Below are positions 24,537-34,094 of a DNA stretch of 64,000 bases, in pieces. A model generated the notes under the pieces. It worked only from the letters and a program-made list of their open reading frames with translations, was not told where the DNA came from and did no database searches. The stretch is from Leucobacter chromiireducens subsp. solipictus. GTDB lineage: Bacteria > Actinomycetota > Actinomycetes > Actinomycetales > Microbacteriaceae. Numbering within the stretch: the first letter of the stretch is position 1; each line of letters begins with the position of its first letter. The stretch is taken from the NCBI RefSeq assembly GCF_016758195.1, contig NZ_QYAC01000001.1, positions 223,423 to 287,422 of the forward strand, read 5' to 3'. Both the position numbers and the translations under genes were made by a program.

Positions 24537-27530
24537 TTACCAGCCCTCGCGCAGCACCCGGCCGAGCGCGGCAACCACGAAGTCGGCGCTCTCGGGAGTG
24601 AGGCACAGCGGCGGCTTCACCTTCAGCACATTCGAGCGTTCCGAAGTGGTGAGCACCACGACGCCGAGCTCGCGCAGCCGCTCACAGATCGCGGCGGCCT
24701 CCGCCGCGGCGGGCTCCATCGTCTCGCGATCCCGCACGAGCTCGACCCCCAGGTACAGGCCCGTGCCGTGCACGGGGCCGATGAGGTCGTGGGTCTCGGC
24801 GAGCTCGCGGAAGCCCGCGGCGAGTCGTGCGCCGACGACGCGCGCGTTCTCCTGCAACCCCTCGGCGGCCATCGCGTCGAGCACGGCGAGGCCCACCCGG
24901 CAGCTCAGCGGGTTCCCGCCCGCCGAGGAGAAGAACTGCCCCTGCGAGGCGAGGGCGTCGGCGATGCGCTTCGACGTGATGACCCCGCCGAGCGGGAAGC
25001 CGTTGCCCATCGGCTTCGCGATCGCGATGATGTCGGGGCGCACGCCCGACTGCTCGAAGCCCCAGAAGCTCGACCCCATGCGCCCGAAGCCGACCTGGAC
25101 CTCGTCGGCGATACACAGGCCACCCGCCTCCCGGACCCGCTGGTATGCCTGCTGGAGGTAGCCTTCCGGCAGCATCACGCCGCCCGCGTTGCCGAGCACC
25201 GACTCACACACAAACCCGGCGACCTCGCGCCCCTCGGCCGACAGCCGGTCGAGGTCCGCGCCGAGATCGGCCGCGTACCGCGCGCCGGTGTCCGCTCCGC
25301 GGTAGGTGCCCCGGAAACGGTTCGGGACGTCCGCGACGTGCACCCAGTCCGGGCGGGTCTCCGCCGCGTACGGGTTGTCGTACGCGCTCGTGGTCACCGC
25401 GTCGGAGGCCATGGTCCAGCCGTGGTAGGCCTCGCGCAGGGACACGATGGTGCGCCGCCCGGTCGCCGCCTGCGCGAGGCGCAGCGCGAGATCCACCGCT
25501 TCCGAACCGCTGTTGACCAGCAGCACCGTGTCGAGCTCCGAGTCCGCCGGCAGGAGCGCGAGCAGGCGTTCGCTGTACTCGGCGAGCTCCCGGAACAGGA
25601 AGCGCGAGTTCGTGTTGAGGATCCGCGCCTGGCGCTGCATCGCGTCGGCAACGCCGGGGTGGCCGTGGCCGAGCCCGGTCACGTTGTTCACCACGTCGAT
25701 GTAGGCGCGGCCCGTCGTGTCGATCAGGTGATGGCGCCACCCGCGTTCGATCTGCATGGGGCGCTCGTAGTAGCGTTCCTGGGCGCTCGCGAAGATCTGC
25801 TCGCGGCGCGCGAGCTCGTCCCCGGCCTCGTCGCGCTGCGCGAGCTCCGGGAGGCCCAGGAGCGCCGCCGGATCGTGGCTGAAGCGCGCCCAGGCGGGCA
25901 CCCGCTCCGGGGTGACCAGCGCGGCACCCGCGCCCGGCTCGCCAGCATTCGGTTCGCCGGCACCCGCGCGCCGCAGGCCCACCACGAGCGGCCGGGGGGC
26001 CGTCGCCGCGGGGAGATCACCGATCCCGTCGCCGAGTGCGAGTTCGGTGCCGAGCTCGATCGCGGGATCGAGCCCCCGGACCTCCAGGGTCCAGCCGCCC
26101 GACGCTTCGATCCGGACGCGGTCGGGGCCCACGGCCACCACGCGGCCCGCGAGCGGGGTCACCACCGGGAGGATCCCACCCGCGGACAGCCAGGTCTCGG
26201 TGTCGACCGGCCAGGTTGCCGCGGCATCGACCGCGTCGATCTGCGTGCGGGTCAAGCGGTACACCCCGTAGGGGAACACCGCGGCACCGGCGTCGGCGGT
26301 CAGCGCCGCCGCCACAAGCTCGGCCTCGGCGGCATCCGCGAGCCACCTGCCAGCGTCGAGCGCCTCCGATTCGACGCCCGGATCCAGCACCCGGACCTCG
26401 CCCTCGAGCGTGGGCAGCAGTGCGCGGAGTGGCGGGGCCGCAGACCGTGCGACGCCCGTCCCCGGGGCCGCGAGCAGCCCGAGGCCGGTGCCCTCGGGCA
26501 CACCCTGGAAGCCGAGCCGCGCGAGCACCTGCTCGGTGGCTTCCGCGAGCGGCACCGAGGTCGCCGCGTCAAAGATCGCCTGCTCGCCGGCAACGCGATC
26601 CCGCGCGTAGGCGTTGTCGCCGTCGATCTCGAGCTGCCGCCAGCCGCTTGCCACGAGGACCGCCGCCCGGAGCACGATCAGCGGCCACACGGCGCGCGCC
26701 TCGGCGGCGCTGAGCGGGGCGCCGCGGTGGAACGCGGCGATCAGATCGAGCAGCCGCAGCGGCCGCTCGGGGTCGTGGTGCAGCATCGAAGACGCGGTCA
26801 CCGCGAGTTCGGCGACCCGCCAGCCGACCGCGAGATCCCCGAGGTCGAGCACCGTGTGCGGGTGCACGCGCCGGTCCTCGCCCATCAGGCCCGTCACGTT
26901 GTCGTCGGTGAGGTCACCGTGGATGACCTGGCGCGGGAGCGCCTCAGCCACCCCGTCGAGCGCCAGCTGCGCGTCACGCGCGGCGCGCAGGACCCGCTCG
27001 CGCAGCCCCGCGTCCGCGATGGCGGGCGCGAGCAGCTCGGTCTGCTCCGCGGCCACGTCCATGACCCACATGTGCGTGCGGTCGAGGCCCGGGTGGCTGA
27101 GCTCCGCGAGCGCGGACACCGACGCGGCCGCCAGGGTGCCGAACTCTTCGAGGACCACGGGCGCGAAATACCCGAGGTCCACCATCGGAACCCCGGGCGC
27201 GAAGGCGCTTCGGCGCACCGCAAAGCCACTCCAGCGTTGCGTTTGTGCACCATCAGTCCCGGGAAGGACCTCGGCGACGGGCACCCCGGCCGCCTGGTAC
27301 GCCGCGAGCGCGGCGTGCTGACCGTCCCGCTCCCCGTCCGTGAACACGGGATTGTCGATCCGGAGCACGCTGCGCGTCCCGTCCGGCTCCGTCAGGAGGA
27401 AGTTGCGGTCCTGGTTACTGCCGAGCTCGGTGGCGTCCGCCGTCAGCCCGTAGCACTCGCGCGCGATGGTCACCGCGTCCTCCGGGGACACGTCGGGACG
27501 CACCAGTCCGCTCGTCTGCTCTTCCGTCAT
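24537..27530 (-). CDS. fused aminoglycoside-phosphotransferase-like kinase / class III aminotransferase-like phospholyase
   Basis: Product of 997 residues in three parts. Residues 1-340 are an APH-fold small-molecule kinase (RQVIHGDLTDDNV catalytic loop, VLDLGDLAVGW metal Asp). Residues about 430-540 are a beta-rich linker reminiscent of an M23-like barrel (AGRVVAVGPDRVRIEASGG). The rest is a class III PLP aminotransferase (LLVNSGSEAVDLAL, EAYHGW, CIADEVQVGFGRMG, IAIAKPMGNGFPLGG with the PLP Lys). Relatives of this architecture combine phosphorylation of an amino alcohol with PLP-dependent phosphate elimination, as in the eukaryotic hydroxylysine and ethanolamine-phosphate pairs. GGAG lies 8 nt before the chosen ATG. 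The true substrate is unknown. Confidence 0.85.
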   Translation of the reverse strand: MTEEQTSGLVRPDVSPEDAVTIARECYGLTADATELGSNQDRNFLLTEPDGTRSVLRIDNPVFTDGERDGQHAALAAYQAAGVPVAEVLPGTDGAQTQRWSGFAVRRSAFAPGVPMVDLGYFAPVVLEEFGTLAAASVSALAELSHPGLDRTHMWVMDVAAEQTELLAPAIADAGLRERVLRAARDAQLALDGVAEALPRQVIHGDLTDDNVTGLMGEDRRVHPHTVLDLGDLAVGWRVAELAVTASSMLHHDPERPLRLLDLIAAFHRGAPLSAAEARAVWPLIVLRAAVLVASGWRQLEIDGDNAYARDRVAGEQAIFDAATSVPLAEATEQVLARLGFQGVPEGTGLGLLAAPGTGVARSAAPPLRALLPTLEGEVRVLDPGVESEALDAGRWLADAAEAELVAAALTADAGAAVFPYGVYRLTRTQIDAVDAAATWPVDTETWLSAGGILPVVTPLAGRVVAVGPDRVRIEASGGWTLEVRGLDPAIELGTELALGDGIGDLPAATAPRPLVVGLRRAGAGEPNAGEPGAGAALVTPERVPAWARFSHDPAALLGLPELAQRDEAGDELARREQIFASAQERYYERPMQIERGWRHHLIDTTGRAYIDVVNNVTGLGHGHPGVADAMQRQARILNTNSRFLFRELAEYSERLLALLPADSELDTVLLVNSGSEAVDLALRLAQAATGRRTIVSLREAYHGWTMASDAVTTSAYDNPYAAETRPDWVHVADVPNRFRGTYRGADTGARYAADLGADLDRLSAEGREVAGFVCESVLGNAGGVMLPEGYLQQAYQRVREAGGLCIADEVQVGFGRMGSSFWGFEQSGVRPDIIAIAKPMGNGFPLGGVITSKRIADALASQGQFFSSAGGNPLSCRVGLAVLDAMAAEGLQENARVVGARLAAGFRELAETHDLIGPVHGTGLYLGVELVRDRETMEPAAAEAAAICERLRELGVVVLTTSERSNVLKVKPPLCLTPESADFVVAALGRVLREGW

Positions 27531-27647
27531 CGTGAGATCTCCATCTCTGGTGTCGAAGTGAGGTCGTGCGTGTGTTGGGTGCGCGCATCGCGTTCGCGGG
27601 GCACTCGGGCTCGGGCGCTGGGGCCACACAAGCCGGCGTTTGTGGGG

Positions 27648-28268
27648 CTACTCCGTTGCGGGGTAGCGGGCGTTGATCTCCGCAGCCAGCGCCGTGAAGG
27701 CGCGCGTGCGGTGCGACTCCCGATCCTTCTCCGCGGGGGTCAGCTCTGCCGCCGAGCGACAGCCACCTTCGGGCTGGAAGACCGGGTCGTAGCCGAAGCC
27801 GCCGTCGCCCGCCGGGGCCCGCAGCACACTCCCCTGCCAGACCCCCAGCTCGCACACCTCGGTCGCTTCCGTGCCCGGCACCTCGGGGACCACGAGCGCT
27901 GCCGCGCACACGAAGCCCGCGGCGCGGTGCTCGTCCGCGATGTCGCTGAGCTGCCACAGCAGCAACTCGACATTGGCAGTGTCGCTCCGTGCGGGGCCGC
28001 CCCAGCGGGCCGAGAAGATGCCCGGGCAGCCGCCCAGCACGTCCACGGCGATGCCGGAATCATCGGCGATCGCGGGCAGGCCAGTGTGGGCCGCCGCCGC
28101 GCGGGCCTTCAGCAGCGCGTTCTCCTCGAAGCTCGTGCCGGTCTCGACGGGCTCCGGGCCGTCATAGCCGACGAGTTCGACGCCGGGGATCAGCGGGCCG
28201 ACGATCCGGCGCAGCTCCTCAAGCTTGTGCGCGTTGTGGGAGGCGAGGACGATCGTCTGGCGACTCAT
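27648..28268 (-). CDS. rdgB: RdgB/HAM1 non-canonical purine NTP pyrophosphatase
   Basis: Product of 206 residues. Family motifs: [18 protein letters not shown] at the N-terminus, [41 protein letters not shown], and [12 protein letters not shown]. It hydrolyses dITP, XTP and ITP to monophosphates, keeping damaged purines out of DNA. It overlaps rph by 4 bases, a very common actinobacterial arrangement. Confidence 0.95.
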   Translation of the reverse strand: MSRQTIVLASHNAHKLEELRRIVGPLIPGVELVGYDGPEPVETGTSFEENALLKARAAAAHTGLPAIADDSGIAVDVLGGCPGIFSARWGGPARSDTANVELLLWQLSDIADEHRAAGFVCAAALVVPEVPGTEATEVCELGVWQGSVLRAPAGDGGFGYDPVFQPEGGCRSAAELTPAEKDRESHRTRAFTALAAEINARYPATE

Positions 28269-29011
28269 GCGGCACGCTCCTCGGCGAGCACCGCGCGCTG
28301 CAGCTCCGTGAGCTCCGCCGCGCTGCCGAGCGCCAGATCCAGCAGCTCGTTCAGCTCGTCGCGCGAGAACGGCACGCCCTCAGCGGTGCCCTGCACCTCG
28401 ACGAACGCACCCGAACCGGTCACCACCACGTTCATGTCGGTCTCGGCGCGGGAATCCTCGACGTAGGCGAGATCGCTCATCGCGGTGTCGCCGACAATGC
28501 CGACCGAGACCGCCGCGACGCTGTCCGTCAACGGCTTCGCGTTGCGCGGCAGGTGGCCCTGCGCGCGTGCCCACTCGATCGCGTCCACGAGCGCGACATA
28601 CGCGCCCGTGATCGACGCGGTGCGCGTGCCGCCGTCGGCCTGCAGCACGTCGCAGTCAATCACGATCGTGTTCTCCCCGAGCGCCTTCGTATCGATCACG
28701 GCCCGGAGGCTCCGCCCGATCAGGCGGGAGATCTCGTGGGTGCGGCCACCGATCTTCCCCTTCACGGACTCGCGCTGCATACGCTCGTTCGTGGAGCGCG
28801 GCAGCATCGAGTACTCGGCGGTCACCCAGCCGGTGCCCTTGCCGGAGAGCCAGCGCGGTACGCCGGGGGTAAAGGAGGCCGTGCAGAGCACCTTCGTGTT
28901 TCCGAAGGAGATGAGGGCGCTTCCCTCGGCCTGGGCACTCCAGCCGCGCTCGATGGTCACGGGGCGCATCTGCGCCGGGGTGCGTCCGTCGGTCCGCAGA
29001 GTGTCGGTCAT
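28265..29011 (-). CDS. rph: ribonuclease PH
   Basis: Product of 248 residues, the normal length. Motifs: [83 protein letters not shown] and [17 protein letters not shown]. It is a phosphorolytic 3'-5' exoribonuclease that trims tRNA 3' ends. It is cotranscribed with rdgB. Confidence 0.96.
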   Translation of the reverse strand: MTDTLRTDGRTPAQMRPVTIERGWSAQAEGSALISFGNTKVLCTASFTPGVPRWLSGKGTGWVTAEYSMLPRSTNERMQRESVKGKIGGRTHEISRLIGRSLRAVIDTKALGENTIVIDCDVLQADGGTRTASITGAYVALVDAIEWARAQGHLPRNAKPLTDSVAAVSVGIVGDTAMSDLAYVEDSRAETDMNVVVTGSGAFVEVQGTAEGVPFSRDELNELLDLALGSAAELTELQRAVLAEERAA

Positions 29012-29139
29012 GTGTGGGCCTTCCTGGTGGCGTACAGTGCATGCGACACCGGGCGGGACGGCTCACCGTGTGCCCTCAACGTGCGCTCTTCCAGCCTACC
29101 GGAGGCCCCGGACAGCGGCCTCGGGCTGGCGAGCTCGTG

Positions 29140-29195
29140 CTCGCGGGGTCGGACTCGCGGGCTCGGGTTCGCGGGGTCGGGCTCACGGGCTCGGG
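29140..29195. repeat. 14-bp tandem repeat, four copies
   Basis: Four diverged copies of a 14-bp unit of the type CTCGCGGGCTCGGG start at 29140, 29154, 29168 and 29182, in the 193-bp gap between rnhB and rph. No gene or clear promoter is seen in the repeat. Confidence 0.75.
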
Positions 29196-29204
29196 CGGCC
29201 GTCT

Positions 29205-29861
29205 TTAGCGGGCGACCTTGATCCAGCTCGCGCGGTGCAGTTCCGTGAGGCCGGCGGCCGCGATCCCCGCGTAGTGCGCCTTCGCGCCGTAGCCCTTGTT
29301 CGAGGCCCAGGCGTAGTCCGGGTGCGCCTCGTGCGCCTCGCGCATCAGGAGGTCCCGCTCGACCTTCGCGCGCACCGACGCCGCGGCGACGCTCGCGCAC
29401 GCCCGATCCGCGCCCACGCGGGTGCGGACATTGAGCGGGTTCCGCAGCACCGGCGACAGCCAGTCGTGGGCGCCGTCGAGAATGATCACGGCGCGATCCA
29501 CCGGCACGCCCGCCTCGTGCAGCGCGAGCAGCGCGCGTCGAGCCGCGGCCCCGAGCATCGCGGTGATGCCCTGCGCGTCGATCTCCTCGGCGCTCGCAAA
29601 GCCGACCGCGCCATCCCCCCAGTCGCGCACGAGCGGATAGATCGTCTCACGCTTCTTCTCGCTCAGCAGCTTGGAGTCGCGCAGACCCGCGGGGAACTCC
29701 TTGGTTCCCGCCCGGACGGCGTGCGCGCCCACGGCCACGGGGCCCGCGATCGCGCCCCGCCCCACCTCGTCCAGGCCGATTACGAGCTCGGTCCCGGCAT
29801 CAAACAGCGCCGTCTCGACGTCGAGGGTCGGCTCCTTTGAGACGGTTTCCGCGTTAGGCAC
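29205..29861 (-). CDS. rnhB: ribonuclease HII
   Basis: Product of 218 residues starting at GTG. The catalytic DEDD set is visible: Asp-Glu in VIGLDEVGRGAIAGPV, Asp in VIILDGAHDWL and a late Asp in RVGADRACASVAAASVRAKVERD. It removes ribonucleotides and RNA primers from DNA. It overlaps lepB by 8 bp within the conserved rplS-lepB-rnhB order. Confidence 0.95.
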   Translation of the reverse strand: MPNAETVSKEPTLDVETALFDAGTELVIGLDEVGRGAIAGPVAVGAHAVRAGTKEFPAGLRDSKLLSEKKRETIYPLVRDWGDGAVGFASAEEIDAQGITAMLGAAARRALLALHEAGVPVDRAVIILDGAHDWLSPVLRNPLNVRTRVGADRACASVAAASVRAKVERDLLMREAHEAHPDYAWASNKGYGAKAHYAGIAAAGLTELHRASWIKVAR

Positions 29862-30585
29862 CGCTCGACTGCTTCTCGCGCGCCTGCTCCACGCCGGTGA
29901 AGGTCCCCTCGGGGGTGCCCAGCCAGGTAAAACGGTTGAGCGGCCAGTTCAGCACAAACGCGCGGCCCACGATCTCCTCTTCCGGCACGAAACCCTTGCC
30001 CGGTTGATCCTGGTTGTAGCGAGAATCCTTGCTTTGGTAGCGATTGTCGCCCATCACCCACACCGCGTTCTCCGGAACGGTGACGTCGAAGTCGATTTTC
30101 GAGGCGCGGCTCTCCCCCGGCGGGATCACGATGTACGGCTCGTCGAGCGGGACCCCGTTCACCATCACGCGCCCCTCAGCGTCGCAGCACTGCACGCGGT
30201 CGCCCCCCACGCCGATCACGCGCTTCACGACGTATTCGTCGCTCGTGTCGGCCGCGAGTCCCACCGCCTGCAACACTTTCTCGAACCCGCTCGGCTCGCT
30301 CTCCGCACGCGGGTAGAGCCAGCCCCCCGGATCCTTGAACACGACCACGTCGCCGCGCTGCACGTCGACGAGATCCGGCACCAGCTGGTTGACCAGAATC
30401 CGGTCGTTCACCTGCAGGGTCTGCTCCATCGACACCGACGGAATATAGAAACTGCGCACCAGGAACGTCTTCAGCAGGAAGGAGACGAGGAAGGCGACGA
30501 TCAAGATCACGAGGAGATCGCGCACGAACCCCAGGAACCCACCCCGCCGGCTCCGCTCTCCCGCGGTGGACACAGCCTCGCTCAT
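29854..30585 (-). CDS. lepB: signal peptidase I
   Basis: Product of 243 residues. One N-terminal membrane helix (LGFVRDLLVILIVAFLVSFLL) precedes the serine/lysine dyad: Ser in YIPSVSMEQTL and Lys in VVKRVIGVGGDRV. Box E (VWVMGDNRYQSKDSR) is also present. It cleaves signal peptides at the outer face of the membrane. AAGGAG lies just before the chosen ATG. It is followed by rnhB with an 8-bp overlap. Confidence 0.95.
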   Translation of the reverse strand: MSEAVSTAGERSRRGGFLGFVRDLLVILIVAFLVSFLLKTFLVRSFYIPSVSMEQTLQVNDRILVNQLVPDLVDVQRGDVVVFKDPGGWLYPRAESEPSGFEKVLQAVGLAADTSDEYVVKRVIGVGGDRVQCCDAEGRVMVNGVPLDEPYIVIPPGESRASKIDFDVTVPENAVWVMGDNRYQSKDSRYNQDQPGKGFVPEEEIVGRAFVLNWPLNRFTWLGTPEGTFTGVEQAREKQSSGA

Positions 30586-30654
30586 GCGCGCTCCTTCAGG
30601 TGTGGGGCCGGGACGCACAGTGGGCGGCGGCCCCGAAAACTCGGGGTCAGACAC

Positions 30655-30690
30655 TTCAGGCTCCCATACCCTGTCGGGTGGGAGCCTGAA
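30655..30690 (-). terminator. hairpin between rplS and lepB
   Basis: A perfect 12-bp stem (TTCAGGCTCCCA / TGGGAGCCTGAA; 30655-30666 and 30679-30690) with a 12-nt loop that can itself pair as ACCC/GGGT. It lies 56 bp after rplS and 70 bp before lepB, and may attenuate readthrough into lepB. There is no long U-tract. Confidence 0.65.
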
Positions 30691-30745
30691 AGCGTCACGG
30701 GCGTGTCACGCGGTGTCCGCGATCGCGCCCACAGAAAGGCGTGAC

Positions 30746-31093
30746 TTAGGCGTCGCGCTTCTCCTTGATCTTGGCCTTCTTGCCGGTGAGGCCACGGAGG
30801 TAGTACAGCTTCGCGCGGCGCACGTCACCGCGGGTGACGACCTCGATCTTGTCGATCGCGGGCGAGTGCACGGGGAACTTACGCTCCACACCCACCTGGA
30901 AGCTGATCTTGCGGACCGTGAAGGTCTCGCGGACGCCCTCGCCGTGGCGGGAGATCACAACGCCCTGGAACACCTGAACACGCGAGCGGTTGCCCTCGAC
31001 GATGTTGACGTGCACCTTGACGGTGTCGCCGGCGCGGAACTCGGGAATGTCGCTCTTGAGCGACGCGGCATCGACGTGGTCGAGCTTCTGCAT
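30746..31093 (-). CDS. rplS: 50S ribosomal protein L19
   Basis: Product of 115 residues, the normal L19 length. Conserved segments are [64 protein letters not shown] and [20 protein letters not shown]. The ATG at 31093 (MQKLDHVD) has GAGAG upstream. A CATAAT -10-like element on the minus strand at 31216-31211 suggests a leader of roughly 110 nt, a length compatible with ribosomal-protein leader control, but no motif is assigned. Confidence 0.96.
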   Translation of the reverse strand: MQKLDHVDAASLKSDIPEFRAGDTVKVHVNIVEGNRSRVQVFQGVVISRHGEGVRETFTVRKISFQVGVERKFPVHSPAIDKIEVVTRGDVRRAKLYYLRGLTGKKAKIKEKRDA

Positions 31094-31314
31094 GATGTTC
31101 TCTCTCTGCGCCCGCCGCAAGTCGGGACACGGATGTCAAAAAGTAAAGAGGTACAGGCTCACGGTGTGTGCGGACCCTCGCGGCAGTGCCGCACCGTGGC
31201 ACAAGGATCAATTATGACACATCTTGCACGGGGTGCGCACTCGCTTGCGGCTCGGTGTGGCGCGATGTGGCGCGATGCTGGACCGGCGGGCGGCACCACT
31301 CTACACTCGGGATC

Positions 31315-31587
31315 ATGAACGGCATGCTGGGCACCACGGGCGCGGAACAGCCACCGCGCGGCCGAGCGATGGAAACCGACGTCGCTGAAAGCTTCGATCT
31401 GCACGACCTGCATCCGGTCGACGCCCCGGGAATGACCGCACGCGACAAACGCGCGGCCTGGGCTATCGGCACCTCCGGGGCGGTCGCGTGGCTCGCGCTC
31501 GGGGCCGGCGTCGCGGCGCTCGCGCTCTATGCGTTCGCGACGGCCCCGATCGTGGCGTGGTGGGCGATGCTCTCGGCCTTCGGATAA
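31315..31587 (+). CDS. small membrane protein of unknown function
   Basis: Product of 90 residues. An acidic N-terminal half (METDVAESFDLHDLHPVDAPG) is followed by one long hydrophobic stretch (SGAVAWLALGAGVAALALYAF, then APIVAWWAMLSAFG) that could form one or two helices. A TACACT -10 box lies 7 nt before the ATG, indicating a leaderless mRNA and supporting that the gene is real. No family is recognised. Confidence 0.6.
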   Translation: MNGMLGTTGAEQPPRGRAMETDVAESFDLHDLHPVDAPGMTARDKRAAWAIGTSGAVAWLALGAGVAALALYAFATAPIVAWWAMLSAFG

Positions 31588-31683
31588 CGCGGACGGCACC
31601 CCGCCGGGCCTCGCCCTGCCCCTGATCCGCCTCCCGCGCGCCCCGATCCTGGCCCGCGCACGCTCCTGGCCCGCCCAACCGAG

Positions 31684-31741
31684 GCAAATTATCTAGACCG
31701 AGTCACATTCGCGCGTATTTGGCTCGGTCTAGATAATTTGC
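31684..31741. repeat. perfect 19-bp AT-rich inverted repeat
   Basis: Bases 31684-31702 and 31723-31741 are perfect reverse complements around a 20-nt loop. The arms read GCAAATTATCTAGACCGAG and its complement, which is strikingly AT-rich for this genome. The element lies between the small membrane gene and recQ, both on the plus strand. It may be an operator, a terminator for the small gene (the distal arm ends ATAATTTG), or a small palindromic insertion. Confidence 0.75.
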
Positions 31742-31749
31742 GTCGGTTT

Positions 31750-31809
31750 CGGTGAGGTTGGGAGTGATTCGGTGCGGTTGGGAGTGATTGGGTGAGGTGG
31801 GGAGCGGTT
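31750..31809. repeat. 20-bp tandem repeat, three copies plus a partial fourth
   Basis: Units at 31750, 31770 and 31790, of the type CGGTGAGGTTGGGAGTGATT, differ at a few positions, and a degenerate fourth copy begins at 31810. They lie directly upstream of the recQ promoter region. Confidence 0.75.
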
Positions 31810-31884
31810 CGGCGCGGCTCCCGGCTCCGCCCGGACTGACTCGTGCCAGCCCCGGTGTCAGTGGGAGCTGGCATCATCGTGGGT

Positions 31885-33999
31885 ATGGCACATCCCGAGC
31901 ACCCGACCCACGCGCAGGCCCTGGCCGTTCTGCGGGAGCTCACCGGTGCCCCGGCGGCCGAGTTCCATGACGGCCAGTTCGCGGCGATCAGCGCACTCGT
32001 CGACGAGGGGCGGCGCGCACTCGTGGTGCAGCGCACCGGCTGGGGCAAGTCCGCGGTCTACTTCGTCGCCACCGCGCTGTTGCGGGCGCGCGGAGCGGGG
32101 CCCACGCTGCTCGTCTCCCCCCTGCTCGCGCTCATGCGGGATCAGGTGTCCGCCGCCGAACGCGCCGGAGTGCGCGCCGCCGCCATCAACTCGGCCACCG
32201 CCGAAGAGTGGGATGACATCGAGGGGCGGCTGGCCCGCGACGAGATCGACGTGCTCCTCGTCTCGCCCGAACGCCTCAACAATCCCCGGTTTCGGGAGCA
32301 GCAGTTGCCGGGCATCCTGGCACGAATGGGGCTGCTCGTGATCGACGAGGCGCACTGCATCTCCGACTGGGGGCACGACTTCCGCCCGGACTATCGGCGC
32401 ATTGCCGCGCTGCTCGCCAGCCTGGAGCGGGATGTTCCGGTGCTCGCCACCACCGCCACGGCAAACGCCCGCGTCGTGGCGGACGTCGTCGAACAACTCG
32501 GCGAGAACGTGCTGACGCTGCGCGGCTCGCTCGCGCGAGATTCGCTGCGTCTGGGCAGCCTCACACTCCCGACGGCGCAGGCCCGCCTCGGGTGGCTCGT
32601 GTCCCATCTGCGGGATCTCACCGGGAGCGGGATCGTGTACACGCTCACCGTGTCCGCGGCGGAGGACACGGCGCTGCTCTTACGCGACGCCGGAATCAAC
32701 GCCGTGGCGTACACGGGGCGCACCGATCCGGAAGAGCGCGAACGGCTCGAGAGCGCGCTGAAAAACAATGAGGTGAAGGCGCTCATCGCCACGAGCGCCC
32801 TCGGCATGGGCTTCGACAAGCCCGACCTCGGATTCGTGGTCCATCTCGGCGCCCCGTCCTCGCCCGTCGCGTACTACCAGCAGGTGGGCCGCGCGGGCCG
32901 CGGTACCGCGCACGCCGATGTGCTCCTCCTCCCCGGACCCGAGGACGCCGCGATCTGGCGCTACTTTGCGACGGCCTCGATGCCGGATCCGGAGCGAGCG
33001 GAGGCCGTGATCGCGGCCCTGGGTGCCCCGGACGGGCCACCGCTGTCGACTCCAGCGTTGGAAGCGCGCGTCGACCTCCGGCGCACGCAACTCGAGCTGC
33101 TCCTCAAAGTGCTCGACGTGGACGGCGCGGTGCGCCGGGTCGCCGGAGGCTGGGTCGCCACCGGTGCCCCCTGGCAGTATGACGCGGAACGCTATGCCCG
33201 CATCGCCGCGGCCCGTGAGGCCGAGCAGGCCGCAATGATCACTTACGAGCGCGGGGCGAGCTGCCGCATGGAACTGCTGCAACGCGAACTCGACGACCCG
33301 AGCGCCGCCCCCTGCGGGCGCTGCGACGTGTGCGCCGGAGCCTGGTATCCGAGCAAGGTATCGAACGCCGCCGCAGCGCAGGCGAGCAGCCGGATCGCAC
33401 ACACCGGGGTGCCAATCGAGCCGCGTGGGCAGTGGCCCACCGGTGCGGATCGCCGCGGCGTGCCCGTGAAGGGGCGCATCGCCGTGACCGAGCGCCCGGA
33501 ACCCGGGCGGGTGATCGCCCGCCTCACCGACCTCGGCTGGGGCGGGCCGCTGCGCGAATTGCTCGCCACGGGCGCGCCGGATCAGGAACTCCCCGCCGCC
33601 CTCGTGCCCGCGGTGCTCGACACGCTCAAGGACTGGCCGTGGGACGACCGGCCCGTGGGCGTAATCGCCATGCCGTCGCTCACCCGGCCCCGCCTCGTGC
33701 AGAGCACCGCCGCGATGATCGCGGAGCGCGGCAGGCTCCCGCTCCTCGGCAGCCTGGGCGCCGATCCGACGCGTCCCGCCACCGGCCACGGCGGGAACAG
33801 CGCGTTCCGGCTTGCCTCGGTATGGGACCGCTTCACGCTCTCCCCCGAGCTCGCCGCCACCGTCGCCGAGGCTCCCGGGCCGCTGTTGCTCGTCGACGAC
33901 CTCGTCGACAGTCGGTGGTCGCTCACCGTCGCGGCGCGCGCACTGCGCCTGGCCGGAGCACCCGCGGTGCTGCCCTTCGCGCTCGCGTCGGTGGGATAA
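31885..33999 (+). CDS. RecQ-family DNA helicase with C-terminal phosphoribosyltransferase-like domain
   Basis: Product of 704 residues. The superfamily-2 helicase core has Walker [13 protein letters not shown], motif [20 protein letters not shown], motif III ATTATAN and motif [19 protein letters not shown]. The RecQ zinc-binding Cys set follows ([11 protein letters not shown]...[10 protein letters not shown]). The last 200 residues are not an HRDC domain: they contain [28 protein letters not shown], very like the PRPP-binding motif of type I phosphoribosyltransferases. The ATG at 31885 is 7 nt after a CATCAT -10-like box. It probably unwinds recombination or repair intermediates; the tail's role is unknown. 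Confidence 0.88.
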   Translation: MAHPEHPTHAQALAVLRELTGAPAAEFHDGQFAAISALVDEGRRALVVQRTGWGKSAVYFVATALLRARGAGPTLLVSPLLALMRDQVSAAERAGVRAAAINSATAEEWDDIEGRLARDEIDVLLVSPERLNNPRFREQQLPGILARMGLLVIDEAHCISDWGHDFRPDYRRIAALLASLERDVPVLATTATANARVVADVVEQLGENVLTLRGSLARDSLRLGSLTLPTAQARLGWLVSHLRDLTGSGIVYTLTVSAAEDTALLLRDAGINAVAYTGRTDPEERERLESALKNNEVKALIATSALGMGFDKPDLGFVVHLGAPSSPVAYYQQVGRAGRGTAHADVLLLPGPEDAAIWRYFATASMPDPERAEAVIAALGAPDGPPLSTPALEARVDLRRTQLELLLKVLDVDGAVRRVAGGWVATGAPWQYDAERYARIAAAREAEQAAMITYERGASCRMELLQRELDDPSAAPCGRCDVCAGAWYPSKVSNAAAAQASSRIAHTGVPIEPRGQWPTGADRRGVPVKGRIAVTERPEPGRVIARLTDLGWGGPLRELLATGAPDQELPAALVPAVLDTLKDWPWDDRPVGVIAMPSLTRPRLVQSTAAMIAERGRLPLLGSLGADPTRPATGHGGNSAFRLASVWDRFTLSPELAATVAEAPGPLLLVDDLVDSRWSLTVAARALRLAGAPAVLPFALASVG

Positions 34000-34020
34000 C
34001 TCCCCCGGTCACCGTTCGGC

Positions 34021-34080
34021 GAGCGCCGGCACCGCGAGCGCAGGTGCCGCGAGCGCCGGCACCGCAAGCTCGGGTGCCGC
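34021..34080. repeat. 15-bp tandem repeat, four copies, between convergent genes
   Basis: Units at 34021, 34036, 34051 and 34066 (type GAGCGCCGGCACCGC alternating with GAGCGCAGGTGCCGC). Neighbouring units are partly complementary (GGCACC / GGTGCC), so the array can fold into hairpins. It lies between the convergent recQ and nei genes and may serve as their shared terminator. Confidence 0.75.
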
Positions 34081-34094
34081 GAACTCAGCTCAGC

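Noticed and set aside
24768..28466. A 3.7-kb open frame on the plus strand opposite the kinase/aminotransferase, rdgB and rph genes
   Set aside because: Antisense artefact of high GC; low-complexity product and it runs across three well-supported genes.
34021..34080. CRISPR array
   Set aside because: 15-bp units are contiguous with no spacers; the same holds for the other tandem repeats.
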